Shown one piece after another: positions 38,001 to 50,587 of a stretch of 64,000 nucleotides of DNA. A model generated the notes under the pieces. That model saw only the letters and a list, made by a program, of their open reading frames with translations, searched no databases and had not been told where the DNA came from. Both the position numbers and the translations under genes were made by a program. Each line of letters opens with the position of its first letter. Position 1 is the first letter of the stretch. This stretch comes from Lates calcarifer (lineage: Eukaryota > Chordata > Actinopteri > Centropomidae). The DNA lies in NCBI RefSeq assembly GCF_001640805.2, contig NC_066837.1, forward strand, positions 22,415,804 through 22,479,803, given 5' to 3'.

Positions 38001-41000
38001 AAACCCTGGGTGTCTGCAGTCTGTTATTGATGGTTCATTCCCTGAACAACTGACATTGTCCAACCAGATGGGTCCGCTTCCCTGTCCAAAAGCTGCACTC
38101 TGTAGTGCTGAACGAGCCCTGCCACAGCCCAGCTGTCTGCACACCACGTTGGCATCGTTCAGGTCCCAGTTATCATCACACACCGTCCCCCACTGTCCAC
38201 GGAGGAAGATCTCCACTCTGCCTGAGCAGGAGCTGTTTCCTCCATTGACCAGGCGGACCTGTCCCTCAGCTGATGTTGTAGGACTGCTGTCAGCTATCAC
38301 CTCAGTGGTGGGGATGGTCGATGGTCTTGGATCATGTGTGGTTGGTAAAAGTGTGCTGATTGGTCCTGGATGAACTGACAGAAAAGTCTATGTGAGCCTA
38401 CAAGACAGCAACAACCTGCACCTCCACCAGCATTAATGAGGAAAAGACTCTTCCTTTATCATAGATATGACTGGTTATCGTCAGGCACAAAACATCATCT
38501 CTGTTCTTGACACAAACCTATATTTTACTGCAAATTTGACTTATTGGGCTACAAAACCTTATCTGTTGTATGTGGTAAATAATGAAGGTTTTTAATGAGG
38601 CAATTTTCTAGTTAAATGCAAGCAATAAGAACTGGAGTGTACTTTGAATATGTATCAACAGTTACCTTCACAAACGACACCAGCATCCTCATTGTGACCA
38701 CAGTTGTGAGATCCAAATCCTTGGTGACGGCACTCGGTGAGCTTTGATTCGTTACCTCTGCACATGACATCATCCAACCAGATGGGCCCTGTGCCTGCTC
38801 CAAAACGTGCACTGTGTGGTGCTGACAGGACCCTGCCACAGCCCAGCTGTCTACACACCACCTGAGCATCAACCAGGTCCCAGTTATCATCACACACCGT
38901 CCCCCACTGTCCACGGAGGAAGATCTCCACTCTGCCTGAGCAGGAGCTGTTTCCTCCATTGACCAGACGGACCTGTCCCTCAGCTGATGTTGTAGGACTG
39001 CTGTCAGCTATCACCTCAGTGGTGGGGATGGTCGATGGTCTTGGATCATGTGTGGTTGGTAAAAGTGTGCTGATTGGTCCTGGATGAACTGACAGAAAAG
39101 TCTATGTGAGCCTACAAGACAGCAACAACCTGCACCTCCACCAGCATTAATGAGGAAAAGACTCTTCCTTTATCATAGATATGACTGGTGGTGTGTGATA
39201 AGTATGGAAACTTACCGATGAGGCTATTTTCTAGTTAAATGTAAGTAATAAGAACTGGAGCATACTTTAAATATTTATACACATGTACCTTCACTGGCTC
39301 CAGCCGTCATGCGACCCAAAAAGGATAAGCAGTATAAGCAATGGATGGATGGTTGGATTTACCTTCACAAACAACACCCGCATCTTCAACATGACCACAG
39401 TTGTGGATCCCAAACCCTGGGTGTCTGCAGTCTGTTATTGATGGTTCATTCCCTGAACAACTGACATTGTCCAACCAGATGGGTCCGCTTCCCTGTCCAA
39501 AAGCTGCACTCTGTAGTGCTGAACGAGCCCTGCCACAGCCCAGCTGTCTGCACACCACGTTGGCATCGTTCAGGTCCCAGTTATCATCACACACCGTCCC
39601 CCACTGTCCACGGAGGAAGATCTCCACTCTGCCTGAGCAGGAGCTGTTTCCTCCATTGACCAGGCGGACCTGTCCCTCAGCTGATGTTGTAGGACTGCTG
39701 TCAGCTATCACCTCAGTGGTGGGGATGGTCGATGGTCTTGGATCATGTGTGGTTGGTAAAAGTGTGCTGATTGGTCCTGGATGAACTGACAGAAAAGTCT
39801 ATGTGAGCCTACAAGACAGCAACAACCTGCACCTCCACCAGCATTAATGAGGAAAAGACTCTTCCTTTATCATAGATATGACTGGTTATCGTCAGGCACA
39901 AAACATCATCTCTGTTCTTGACACAAACCTATATTTTACTGCAAATTTGACTTATTGGGCTACAAAACCTTATCTGTTGTATGTGGTAAATAATGAAGGT
40001 TTTTAATGAGGCAATTTTCTAGTTAAATGCAAGCAATAAGAACTGGAGTGTACTTTGAATATGTATCAACAGTTACCTTCACAAACGACACCAGCATCCT
40101 CATTGTGACCACAGTTGTGAGATCCAAATCCTTGGTGACGGCACTCGGTAAGCTTTGATTCGTTACCTCTGCACATGACATCATCCAACCAGATGGGCCC
40201 TGTGCCTGCTCCAAAACGTGCACTCTGTGGTGCTGACAGGACCCTGCCACAGCCCAGCTGTCTACACACCACCTGAGCATCAACCAGGTCCCAGTTATCA
40301 TCACACACCGTCCCCCACTGTCCACGGAGGAAGATCTCCACTCTGCCTGAGCAGGAGCTGTTTCCTCCATTGACCAGACGGACCTGTCCCTCAGCTAGTG
40401 CACTGTTGCCCACTGTTGTTATGGAATTGATGTTGACCTGAGTGGCAGATGACATCTGTGATCTTGGATCAGGTGTGGTTGAAGAAACTGCAGTGTGTGT
40501 TCTTTTCACCTCTGTTTAAAATAATAATTAAAAAAAAAAAAAAAACTTCTGTAGTGAGTGAAGAAGACAATAGTATCACTAGTCTACAACATTTATATGG
40601 ATGGATTAGATGAGAAAATTTCTATTTGTTGTTACAGTGTAAAGATGTGTTAAATACCTGCACAGTATGCAAGTTGGCATGTGGATGGCTTCACGAGTTT
40701 GTAGACATAGTAGTTTCCATAGCAGAGCTTGACATGGATAGTGTGTGAGCTAAAATAGCAGCAGCTACCAGCCCAGGCATTACACACAATACGATTTACA
40801 ATCACACCAGATTGTGTGGGATGAGGTTCTGTTATCCACAGAGGAGCATGGGTTCCACACCTGTATCTATCTATACACCTCTCTGGAATGTGAGCACTGG
40901 TTTGTCCCAGAAAAAGACGATACCAGCCTTGCCAGCTAACATCTCGGTCACAGCGTGTGATCTGATTCACTGTGTTATTTGTTGAACGCCAGTCATCATC

Positions 41001-42309
41001 CAGTACAGTGTAGTACTCACAGGGGTCAGCACACCGGGCAGTTGCATTATTGCTGATGCAGTCCATGCCCAAAGGGCAAACAGTATTTCCACAGTTGAAC
41101 TGGACAGACTGGGAGGAGGGGCCGGATCTGGTGCTGGAGGAAAGCTTCAGGCAGTTGAAGGAGCCTGGTGTGTTCTGACAGACCTGAGGCGGCACGCAGG
41201 GCGAGTCTGGGAGGGAGCACTCGTCAGTGTCTACACAGCCCCTGTCTGGTGACCAGTGATAACCTTGGCTACAGCAAGAAGAGTCACTGCAGAGTTTTGT
41301 ATTGTAGCAGGTGAGACCATCACCCAAAAAGCCATCTTTACAGACACATGAAAAAGCCTGGTTGGCAAAGGCGTCTCCTCTTTCTCGTGACTCCAAGCAG
41401 ACAGCTTCATCATGACATGAATCACAGCTGGAGACAAGTGTCCCTGTCAAAAGTACAAGGATAGTTTGATGTATGCTGTTGCAAAATTTTAGTAGCTTAT
41501 CCAAACAAAACAGTGAAAATCAAGCTATGCAACTGACATAAATGAGCTTAAGTTTTCTAATTAGGAACAATTTGTGTTTATGTATTCTATAAATACAATT
41601 ACACTGAAAACAAATCTTTCCAAACCTCACTATAGCATGATATCTGTTGAATCACATATGAGGTACAAGTGTGTCACTGGCAATTTTGTTACATCAGTAT
41701 TAGTGAAGGAATTAGTAAAAAGACATTTGTAAGGACATAATTAAAAATGAATGTGAGGTTTTAAGTGATCTTAAAATGCTGCACCTGTCTCATGGTAAAT
41801 GATTATTACAAAGGCATGTTGAGTGACAAAGCTTTGTTCAGACCCACAGATTAAATTATAGTCTAATCTCCAAAATATGATCAAATAAATAATCAAATTA
41901 TATGCAAGAGATCTAAAATGTTTTATTTGATGCGCAAGCATAAAAAAGTCTTCTAAGCATTGGATATTTAAGTCTGGAATAAACAGTTAAGAATATGTGT
42001 GAAATAAAATGTTATCTTAATTTAAGCCTGCTTGAAGAGAAATATAATTGAATCACTGGGAAAATGTAAATATGGTCATACTTTTGCCCTTATGATTTGT
42101 GTGTAAATAAATTCACAAGACCATTTCATTGGTCGTTTAATCAGAGCCTATCCATCAAAGACAATCAAAAATAACAAAAACAGGAAGTACAATAGATATT
42201 TGTCATAGTGTTTAACCCAAGATGACACAGTGTCAGATGGTTTACCTGAAGTGTCTCCTGTAAAAATCTGCAAAAGTAGGAGCAATAATAAAGCCCCAGG
42301 CATCTCCAT
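35009..42309 (-). CDS. Secreted uromodulin/DMBT1-like protein: EGF, D8C, six SRCR domains, ZP module
   Basis: Signal-peptide exon 42309-42246 ([12 protein letters not shown]). Exon 41443-40658 encodes an EGF-like module, a calcium-binding EGF ([12 protein letters not shown]) and a uromodulin-type D8C domain. Six phase-1 SRCR exons follow in transcript order: 40511-40077, 39776-39363, 39079-38666, 38365-37952, 37668-37255 and 36954-36541. Each has a Ser/Thr-rich linker, then an SRCR domain ([36 protein letters not shown]). ZP exons: 36371-36172, 36070-35922, 35824-35582 and 35462-35306. A short exon (35163-35123) and a last exon (35028-35009) give [11 protein letters not shown] then WDKSPE and stop, the usual fish ending with no membrane anchor. 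That ending is one base out of phase with exon 35462-35306; in strict phase the protein ends at 35119 (TGA). Total is near 1,380 residues. Such proteins are secreted, ZP-polymerising, bacteria-binding mucosal or plasma glycoproteins. The exact orthologue (umod, gp2 or dmbt1) is unclear. Confidence 0.85.
37880..37947 (+). repeat. 3' tail of a tRNA-derived fish SINE (copy 1)
   Basis: 'ggctccagcc' followed by 'ggataagcagtataagcaat' and GGATGGATGG matches the tail of the SINE-like element at 56.66 kb. It ends only a few bases from the splice donor of the SRCR exon ending at 37952. Confidence 0.6.
39291..39358 (+). repeat. 3' tail of a tRNA-derived fish SINE (copy 2)
   Basis: Identical to the fragment 1,411 bases to the left. 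It was copied as part of the tandem duplication, not inserted independently. Confidence 0.6.
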
Positions 42310-44532
42310 TATGGATCAACTCCACAACACAAACTTGCTGCAAAGTAAATGAGCATGAGAATTTATATCGCTGTTCCTGTTTGTAAAGGGACAATGAGAG
42401 CATTCAAGTGAAACACATAAATGGGTCATTGGGAACGTTGATTCATGTGACACCAAAAGAGTTACTTATTAATAAAAATAAGACAAAAGGATCAAAGTCA
42501 AACAGAACAGCACAAACAAAGCCCTGAGTCAATATATGTTATGTTTTTCTCAGGTCAGTGTTGGAGATTTCTTGGTCAGTTTACACATACCAGCGCTAAT
42601 GTCCATTCGTTCCCACCTTTTGTCAACAGCTGGGACTGAAATGACAGAGAGTGTATTAAGTTTTTTTTTTTTTTAACATGCACATTTCATTTCATTAAAG
42701 TTGCATTTTTCAGGGCATTTAACTGCATTTTACGGTTTTCATTTGTAGCTTTACTTAGTTTTACTGATCAAACTTCATTTATTTGCATTTCTGGAAATTA
42801 TGTGAACAAAAAAACGATCGAAAATAACAATGCACGTAAGTGGATTACCTTTCCCAACTTTCCTACTTGATTGTGTTTTTATCATATTGACACATCACTT
42901 CTTATCATTTACTGGAATTACTGAGCTCCTTCTTGTATTTCTTGTCTATATTATTAGATTCACTTCCTCTGTTATGTTCATTAATCCAAGTTAAAAGGTT
43001 GACTCAGTGCTCCACTACAAGAGGAATGTGCTAATGAGAGTTTTATAACATTGTATGTCAGTAAGTACCTGTGTGCAAAGCAATTCAAACACCTCCTTTA
43101 GGGCTGGACATTCAAAGAGAAATCCTTACTCAAATACAACACTGCTATCAGAGTGTATTTGAGTAAGGATTTCTTTTTGAATGTCCAGCACACTGGCTCA
43201 AACACTGATAAGATACAAAATACCAAAAGCAAAGAACACAGAACATTACAACACATAACACTGGGCTTGGGTGAGTGTTAAGATCTGTGTCATAAATATA
43301 TAAAAATATTGCGACTTTCCTTATTGATGATATATGGTAGAGAAAGGCACTGCTGTAAGTCTTCAGTGACATGCTCTGGTGTCAGATGTGACTGTCCTTC
43401 ACCTTACCTGACCAGTCCACTGACTCCTGCTCGGTGGTTTTGTTCTGATGTTCACATAGAGGCGATGTTGTCTGTTTCTCTGGTGTTCACAGACTCTTGA
43501 CCAGTGTCCTTACTGTGTGGAGACAGTCAAAGAAGTTAAAAGTGTTTGTCCTGATTAGAGCTAAGGACTGAAATTCTAACACTGTCAGTTTAAGTGTCAA
43601 TCACATAGGACAGCAGTAGAGGAAATGGAGCAGCAAACCTTCTCCGTTTCCATCAGAGTTAGATTTGTATCCTACCACAAAATCCTACTCCAAATCTAAA
43701 ATCCTAATCCTGATACACATCCTGATACAGGCGGTTTTGTATCCTAATACAAAACTAACTCTATATCCTAAAACTCAATTAGTAACCATAATTTCCGGGC
43801 CTCTGGTCCCTTTGAGGGATCTGTCAGTCATGTTGGATGTCCTCTCTCACCACCCATTCAAGTCCATGGAAACAGTGGAGAGCAGTGTCTCTCTGTTATT
43901 ACCACACTGCTTGTAAATTTAACCACAGCCTTGTGTGTTGCCAGTGACATGCAGCTCTAGCCTTGCTCTTTCAGCGCAACATCTTGTATCACACAGCCAC
44001 CCAGTGCCTATTTAACCCCTCACAGGATTCCTGTTTTAAAGTGGGTTTGCTGGAAATATTAAAAAGTCAATTAGAGATATTATCAGTCATTATGAACCTA
44101 ACATTGTCTTAATTAGCTAGCTAGCTACAGCTGATAAAATCTGCTTGTGACAGTTGTCATTTCACCCTGCTGCTGCCAGTGTTACCTAGTTCTCTCAGAT
44201 TCTGTTCAGTGGTTATTAATAATCCTCTATGCTTAGTCAGGTATTCACATAATGATCTATTTCACTCTGTTTATTCCATGATTCATCTGGTGATGTTTTA
44301 CAGCAGGCTGTTAAAATAAAGGAGAAATACAGGAGAAAAGCAGCAGAAAAGTATCATTGTTTTCATTTTTATAATCATAAAAATTGTGTTGTATTCTGTC
44401 TTCTTCTATAAGTCTTTGATTGTTGATTATTAATACCAACTTTACAAAGTTAAAAACAGTGAAAACAGTCAGTGTTAAAGCAACATTGATTATGGATTAG
44501 CAATAGTACTACATGTGTGACTGACAGTGGGG
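42310..44532. other. 5' flank of the uromodulin-like gene
   Basis: No coding exon recognised. It holds a T-run at about 42,661, a 36-base-arm hairpin at 43103-43189 (listed separately) and otherwise unremarkable sequence. A non-coding first exon of the uromodulin-like gene may lie here, but I cannot place it. Confidence 0.4.
43103..43189. repeat. Near-perfect inverted repeat (hairpin), 36-base arms
   Basis: Bases 43103-43138 are the reverse complement of 43154-43189 at 35 of 36 positions. The one mismatch would be a G-U pair if transcribed from the plus strand. The spacer is 15 bases. The size is like a miRNA precursor, but it could equally be a small fold-back element. Confidence 0.8.
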
Positions 44533-44891
44533 GCTCCTCCGGTCACACAGGCTGAGGCTGCAGTGAAGATAAATGTCTCTGTATTCACCCTGAAACTGGA
44601 AGAGCAGGGCAGAGAAACGAGCCTGCAGGGATGACCTCCTGTCGGCGGTCAGTGGGACACCTGGCAGAGAGGATGGAGCAGGTCATCAGGGTCATTACAC
44701 GTCACTATACATTTAACTCTTCTTCATTTCCATTACACTCCACAAAGCCTCTGCTGATGATGGGGGGGGGGGGGGGGGGGGGGCACTTACTTGTTCTGGA
44801 TGAGAAAGTATCATGTGGGATCATCAGGGTTTGATGAGTGAGTGGCGTAGCAGTCCACCAGAACAAGTGCAAAGCTTGGATCTCTCTCCTC
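44533..44891 (-). pseudogene. Broken partial copy of the ZP exons of the uromodulin-like gene
   Basis: Same orientation and about 90% or more identical to 35318-35682. It covers most of ZP exon 35462-35306, the short intron, and the start of exon 35824-35582. An internal deletion of about 20 bases (around 44,635) breaks the frame. The intron poly-G has grown to about 22 Gs (44762-44783). Homology stops abruptly at both ends with no other exons nearby. It is a relic of a tandem duplication, not a working gene. Confidence 0.85.
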
Positions 44892-45949
44892 TGACATGTG
44901 AGATAAAAGACAAAAGTAAAAGCAAAAGTTAAAAACACAAAGCAACATACTGTGACACTGGGCTGGGTGGGTGTTTTGTCATAAATAGATTTGCTTTTAC
45001 ATGACTCGCCTCAGTAATGAAATATTTTTAATTTAAAATTTTAATCCATTGTAGCTATAGAGCAATTTCAGACACTGAAGATCGTAACCACCTTCTGTGT
45101 TCACTAATGGCCTCTGGCTGATTTTTTTTTTTTTTTTTGGCATTTGGCATTAGAAACATCCATCATGAAACCTGTTTGTGAGATAAATCAACTATTCCAG
45201 AGGTTTCCTAGATTTTCCTGAGTTTTTTCAGTTGTTCTGTTGAGACAACTTCCCCTTAGGAGCATGAATTCGCGTAAACTATATTCATCGTTTATTACAT
45301 TTTATCCTCAGTTCAAGTGTACAGTTGTGTGACCTCGCTATAAACTTTTCTGCATACAAAGACACACAAACACACATGCACACAGATGAAAATGTAAACT
45401 TTTTATTCACTAAGAATCCTTGTATAAATGTGGTGATTTGAGTGTGATAGGTGAATTCATCAATTAATGGGTAAAATGGTGAATTGTTACTCTTTAAATT
45501 CAGATTTGGTCTCACCTGCTCACCTGTCACAAGGAATGCTCTGTTAGTAAATCATATATATTACAAATATTATTTCTCTCATTACCTTCTCGTTCATACA
45601 AAACACAAAAAAGTCCATCAAAAGTATTTACTTAGATGTCTGGTCCCATGTTTTGTGCAATGCTAATTTAGTGTTTTAATCTGGGAGATACCACAGTAAT
45701 TTCCAGAGTCAGGTTTGGCAAATACAAAGTTCAATGCAACAATTTCCTGTAACAGGAAAAAGGGGGATATCACTTGGCCACTGGCAGTCGCTGTGCACTT
45801 GACTGCCAAAAATGGAGGTAGTTTAACACCAACAGTTGAACAGCCCAATAATCCCAGATCAGAAACTTCACCTATCAGTGTTGTTGCTACATTGCTTCTG
45901 TCCTTCATCAGACATTTTCTCACCAGAGTGTGATTGGAAAGTTTCTGTG
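44892..45949. other. Intergenic region / slc26a11 3' flank
   Basis: Contains a T18-type run near 45,122-45,139. Minus-strand AATAAA motifs at 45407-45402 and 45296-45291 could end slc26a11 transcripts. A possible degenerate Ig-like stretch at about 45,690-45,920 is described in the findings. No gene is called. Confidence 0.45.
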
Positions 45950-48289
45950 TCAGTCATTGAGGAGGTTCTCTGACTCCATCTGCAGGGCTGCCTCCACACT
46001 GTCAGTGTGCCTGAGGCCCTGCAGGTCAGCTGCTAGCAGAACCTCCAGAACAGAGGGCTAAGTGTTTGAGAAAAAGAGAGAGAGAAAAAAATCAGATTCA
46101 CTTTGTTGGGTTGTTATAAGACCTGAACTCTGGCCCAAAATAAAAGATAGTCATACCTGCAATCTGGAAAAGACCAGTTGCACGTCTCGAAGCTTGAACT
46201 GCCTCAGCAGGTCCCTGAGCTCGCTGATCACTGTGTAATCTATGACGCTGACATGATGGCAGTCCAGGACCACTGACCTCGGAAGAGACACTGGGGGAGG
46301 CAATGACAAGAGACAGTAATAAGTAAATAACAGGAAAAACTGAAGGAGGAAACAAGATGTAAATGTCCTCTAGACATAGAATGATTAGCAAACAAATTCT
46401 CACCTTGCAGAGCCTGGGTGTGTATGATATGGCTGAGATGCTCTGTGGCAGGAAAACTGAGTCCACTGCTCAACTCCATCACCAGTACACCGTGATCAGA
46501 CACCTGCACGTTGTTAACCACACAGATTTAAATGCTGAAGAGCAAGGACACTGGAGTTAGACATTGTCCCTCTTGAGTTAATGCGGAGAGCTGCTGGTCT
46601 ATAGAGACTGTTGTTAATGGAGAAATTGGAGGGGGAGAGTAACATATGATATCATGGTATAATTTTATATTGCAATATCAATCATTATTGTGGAAACTGA
46701 GAAACTGTTTCATTTTTGACTAATCCAGTGAATGCAATCCCTGTAAAACCATACCTCATGAACTAAAACAAAAGTTCTGTAAATCTAATATTGTATTTAA
46801 ACATTCCTGCTTGGTGATTTGCAAAGTAACTCACATTACCATAGATATTAAAAAGGGATGCTTATCTTGGCATAAACCGTTATAGGAAAAGCTCCTGTGT
46901 TTGAGCAAAGGCTTTCATCTCATGGCAAATATCATTACATTTCCCAACCCTTCCATCAACCAATACAGTGGGCGCACCGCCTTTTTTTCCACAGCGCTCT
47001 AGCCTCGAAAAAGCAAGTTTGAACCTTGTAAGCTCAGGTTTTGTTACAAGATGCAGTCTGTGAGACATGCTCTGATAATCACAGGTCTCTGGCCTCTGTG
47101 TAAAAAAAAAAAAAAAAGACAAGAAGCTGCTGTATCTTGAATTAAACTCTATGTTTTGCTTGGAGACATGCTTGTTTGGAGTTCTGGTTGGGTAAAGGCT
47201 GATCCAATGATGTGCTGTTTCTGAGAGATTTAATATGTCTCACAGTTTAAGTGTCATGGACTTGCTCACACACTGTCCTGTACAGAATATTTCAGTACCT
47301 TTATCTGGGGTCTGGCCATGTTGTACAGCAGCATGGCTCCTGATACAGCTACACCTGCTATGATGCCGTACTGCACCTGCCAGAAACTCATCAGAAACGT
47401 CACAACAAAAGGCAGCAGGTCCAGCTCTGTGAAAGACACACGAGCACAAGACTTCAGTTAAACAGACAGATAACATATGAGAAACACTGAAGTAAAAAAG
47501 TGAGCTAACACCTACTGCGTATCCTCCACATATTAGCTACGACATGGTAATCCACCATGGGAGCTACCGCACAGATGATAACAGCAGCCAGACAAGCTTT
47601 GGGGATGTAGTAGAAGACCGGCATGAGGAACTCCAGAGAAAGCAACACTATCACACCTGCAGAGGAGAGAAGGTGAAGTTTAGAAGAATTTCTCATTTCC
47701 AAAGCAACAGATGTAACAGATGTAGACCACGATTTAAAACTGAAAAATAAATAAATGGACATTGTCTTTGTGATTTCATTGGCAAAAAAGGTTGGTGTTG
47801 GTATTTCTTTAGTTTGTTCGATGAAGAGTATGTTGGCGGTGAGGTGGGCTGACAGTAAAAAAAAGACAAATTAATATACATCTTTTATGTGTGTGTGCCC
47901 TATTTATAATTTAAAAAGTAATACATAAATTGTTTACGCTCACATGGCTGTCTCTTTAAGACTAATACTGTCTTTGTTGTTTTTATAATCTGCTAAAGCC
48001 AGTGTATGATATTTTCTTTAACACGTCTACCTCTGATCTCCATGACCACACTTGGACATCTCAACAGAGGAAACAGAGAAGGAAACAGGAAGCAGAGAAA
48101 CAAGGGAGAAGTGGAGATAAAATATCACAGAGCACCACATGAGTGTAAGAGAGTGTGGACAGATGAAAGGAAAGCCGAAAGAGTCAGGACTCACTAGTGA
48201 CGATCCCTCCAGCTGGACTGCAGACCCCAGTCTGGGAGTTCACAGCTGTCCTGGATGTGAGGAGAAAACATGACACATGTAAATATCTG

Positions 48290-48329
<40 letters not shown>

Positions 48330-50545
48330 CACACACACACACACACACACACAAACCTCCCAAAGCTGCCAGTGACAGGGTAGGCTGACACAAAGGATCC
48401 CATGATGTTAGTCACACCAATTGCCAGCAGCTCCTGGTTGGCATCGATCCTGTAGTCGTTCTGACTGGCTGAGGATTAACAGGAAGTCTCAAATCAGCCA
48501 ACAGTCTGTGGAAACACTCACTCTTTAGCTGCCTAGGTTCTAGTTTTGGTATAATGTGTAGAACCATCATCATCATCACCATCTCACTCAAAAAATGTCA
48601 ACCACGTCATTAGGATTCATCCTCAATTTCATGGCAGCTCACTCAATAACTGTTAAGATATTTCAGTCTGGACTTAAGTGGTGGATTTACTGACAGACTG
48701 ACACTGGTATCATTAGAGTCACAGCAACAACATGGCTAAAAACACTTACCAAAAGCTTTCGCAATAGCAATGCTCTCCAACAGGCCCATGATGGGAATCA
48801 CAGCAAGCCCTCCTCCAAAGTCCTGTATAAAAAAAACACAGACAAGACTGGCTGGTCAGCTGTGTTTCTTGAGATCTGGAGACAGGAAGTGAAAGTTGCT
48901 ACTCAATCATTTCGCTGAAAAATTAACTGACTTCTTCTTATTACTGTTCCTTCCCTTTCCTCCTTACCTCTACGATCTCTCCAAAGGAGACGACGGTGCC
49001 GTTGGCCATGGTGTCTGACGTGGGTGGGGGCCTGAACGGTGGGAGCCCCTGGGAAGTTTTCCCAGTGATTGTGAACACATGATGACCGTAGGCATCCCAG
49101 GAAAATGCTACGAGGGAGGCAGCCACGACCACCAGAGCGTTACGCACTGAGACCGAGACAGAGGAGAAAAAGTTTCAGAGAACAAGTGGGCCAGGTGTTG
49201 TGTTTGTAAAAGTGAAGCGCTGTCATTACTGTAGATGCTTGTAGAGAAGACACCCACACAGACACACACTCATAACCACACAGGTACTGACTGGTAGTGA
49301 CAGCCCACACTAGTTTCCTGGCGAGTCTGGAGCAGGGGGGCACATCTTCAGAGCCCAGACCCATCTTCATAAACATCAACATGACCAGCACGGCAAGACA
49401 AAGCAGACCCAGGACCACATCGCCTATCCTGGCCTCTGGGATCTTGTAGAAGGTGTAGTAAACCTCCAGGAAGAACTGGTGGGGAACATCTTTCAGTCCC
49501 AGAATATTCTACAGACAGGAACAACATGGGCACTGAGAACAGTTGTAGATCTGGTTAAATTATGAACACAGTGGGTGGACAAAAGGAGTTCTCTCTTTGG
49601 TCCTTAGATATAAACAATAATTATAAAATGAGTTAGCAAACCCGACTTAATGAAAATCCTTTTTTTTTAATGATATTCTATTTGTCTCCAGGTTTGGGAC
49701 AGTAAGACTGTAGCAGCAAAACTTCTGAGTGTATTTAATCTCATTTTAAATAGAAGGAATGACACAAATCTACCGGTAATTGGTTCCTTGTCAAAGCTAA
49801 GTTTAACATCAACATGCACTCTCATCATCTTATGAACTGACCTGGTTCTTCTGTAAACTGTGTAAAGCCCGACTGATGCTGAATAATAATGCAAATGACA
49901 TCAATATCTGCCAGTTTAAAAAAACTTCAAAATATCTCAGCTGTTTTTTACAACACATAGATAAACACATTTTAAGGGATGCAACTAACTATTAGTCTAG
50001 TCTATGTAATGTCAGAAAATAGCTGAATATTGTATTTTCCTAGAATTATCAAATTGCTATTTTCATCCAGTGTGCAGTCCATATATTAAAGATACTCAGC
50101 ATTACATTAGCATTTTGGCATTTTTACTTAAAAAATTATGAATAACAGTTTTTATATTATTATCATTGTGACATGATTACAATTACAACAATACATTTTC
50201 TGTTGACTGGTTAATCTACTATATGTTGCAGCTCTATTCTTTTAAAGAATAGTGACTAAGGAACTGTCACTGAGGGGAACATTTTCTAGCCGAAAAATAA
50301 AGTTATGTCTTTGGCATTGTTGTGATACATTTTCTTTTCATTTATACATTTACAAGCTAATATCAGTCCATAATGTTGGCCTGCCCAAGGCTCTGCTAAA
50401 ATGTTAAAATCAAGACTCAAGACTCCTCATTTGTTTTCTGTATCAAGTGTAATGAGATAACTTCAGATGTGAAACTGGAGTTACTGCTGAGTATTATGAT
50501 AAGGTAATGAATATAGGAACTGGCACCTGGTGGGTTTGTGGATGA

Positions 50546-50587
<42 letters not shown>

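Larger units (their letters stand above)
36750..40149. repeat. Tandem duplication, 1,411-base period, spanning SRCR exons
   Basis: SRCR exon pairs and their introns recur at an exact 1,411-base offset: exon ends 37255 and 38666, 37952 and 39363, and starts 37668 and 39079, 38365 and 39776. The unit is one 714-base type-A segment plus one 697-base type-B segment. In the lines I compared, introns as well as exons are identical, and the two pairs encode identical protein. The periodicity fades near 36,750 on the left and about 40,149 on the right. Confidence 0.9.

Noticed and set aside
37990..38373. Plus-strand open frame of 127 codons, repeated at 39401-39784
   Set aside because: Antisense shadow of the SRCR exon; its repetition only reflects the 1,411-base duplication.
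36750..40149. Regularly spaced repeats suggestive of a CRISPR-like array
   Set aside because: Units are 700-1,400 bases and contain eukaryotic exons with introns, so this is ordinary tandem exon duplication.
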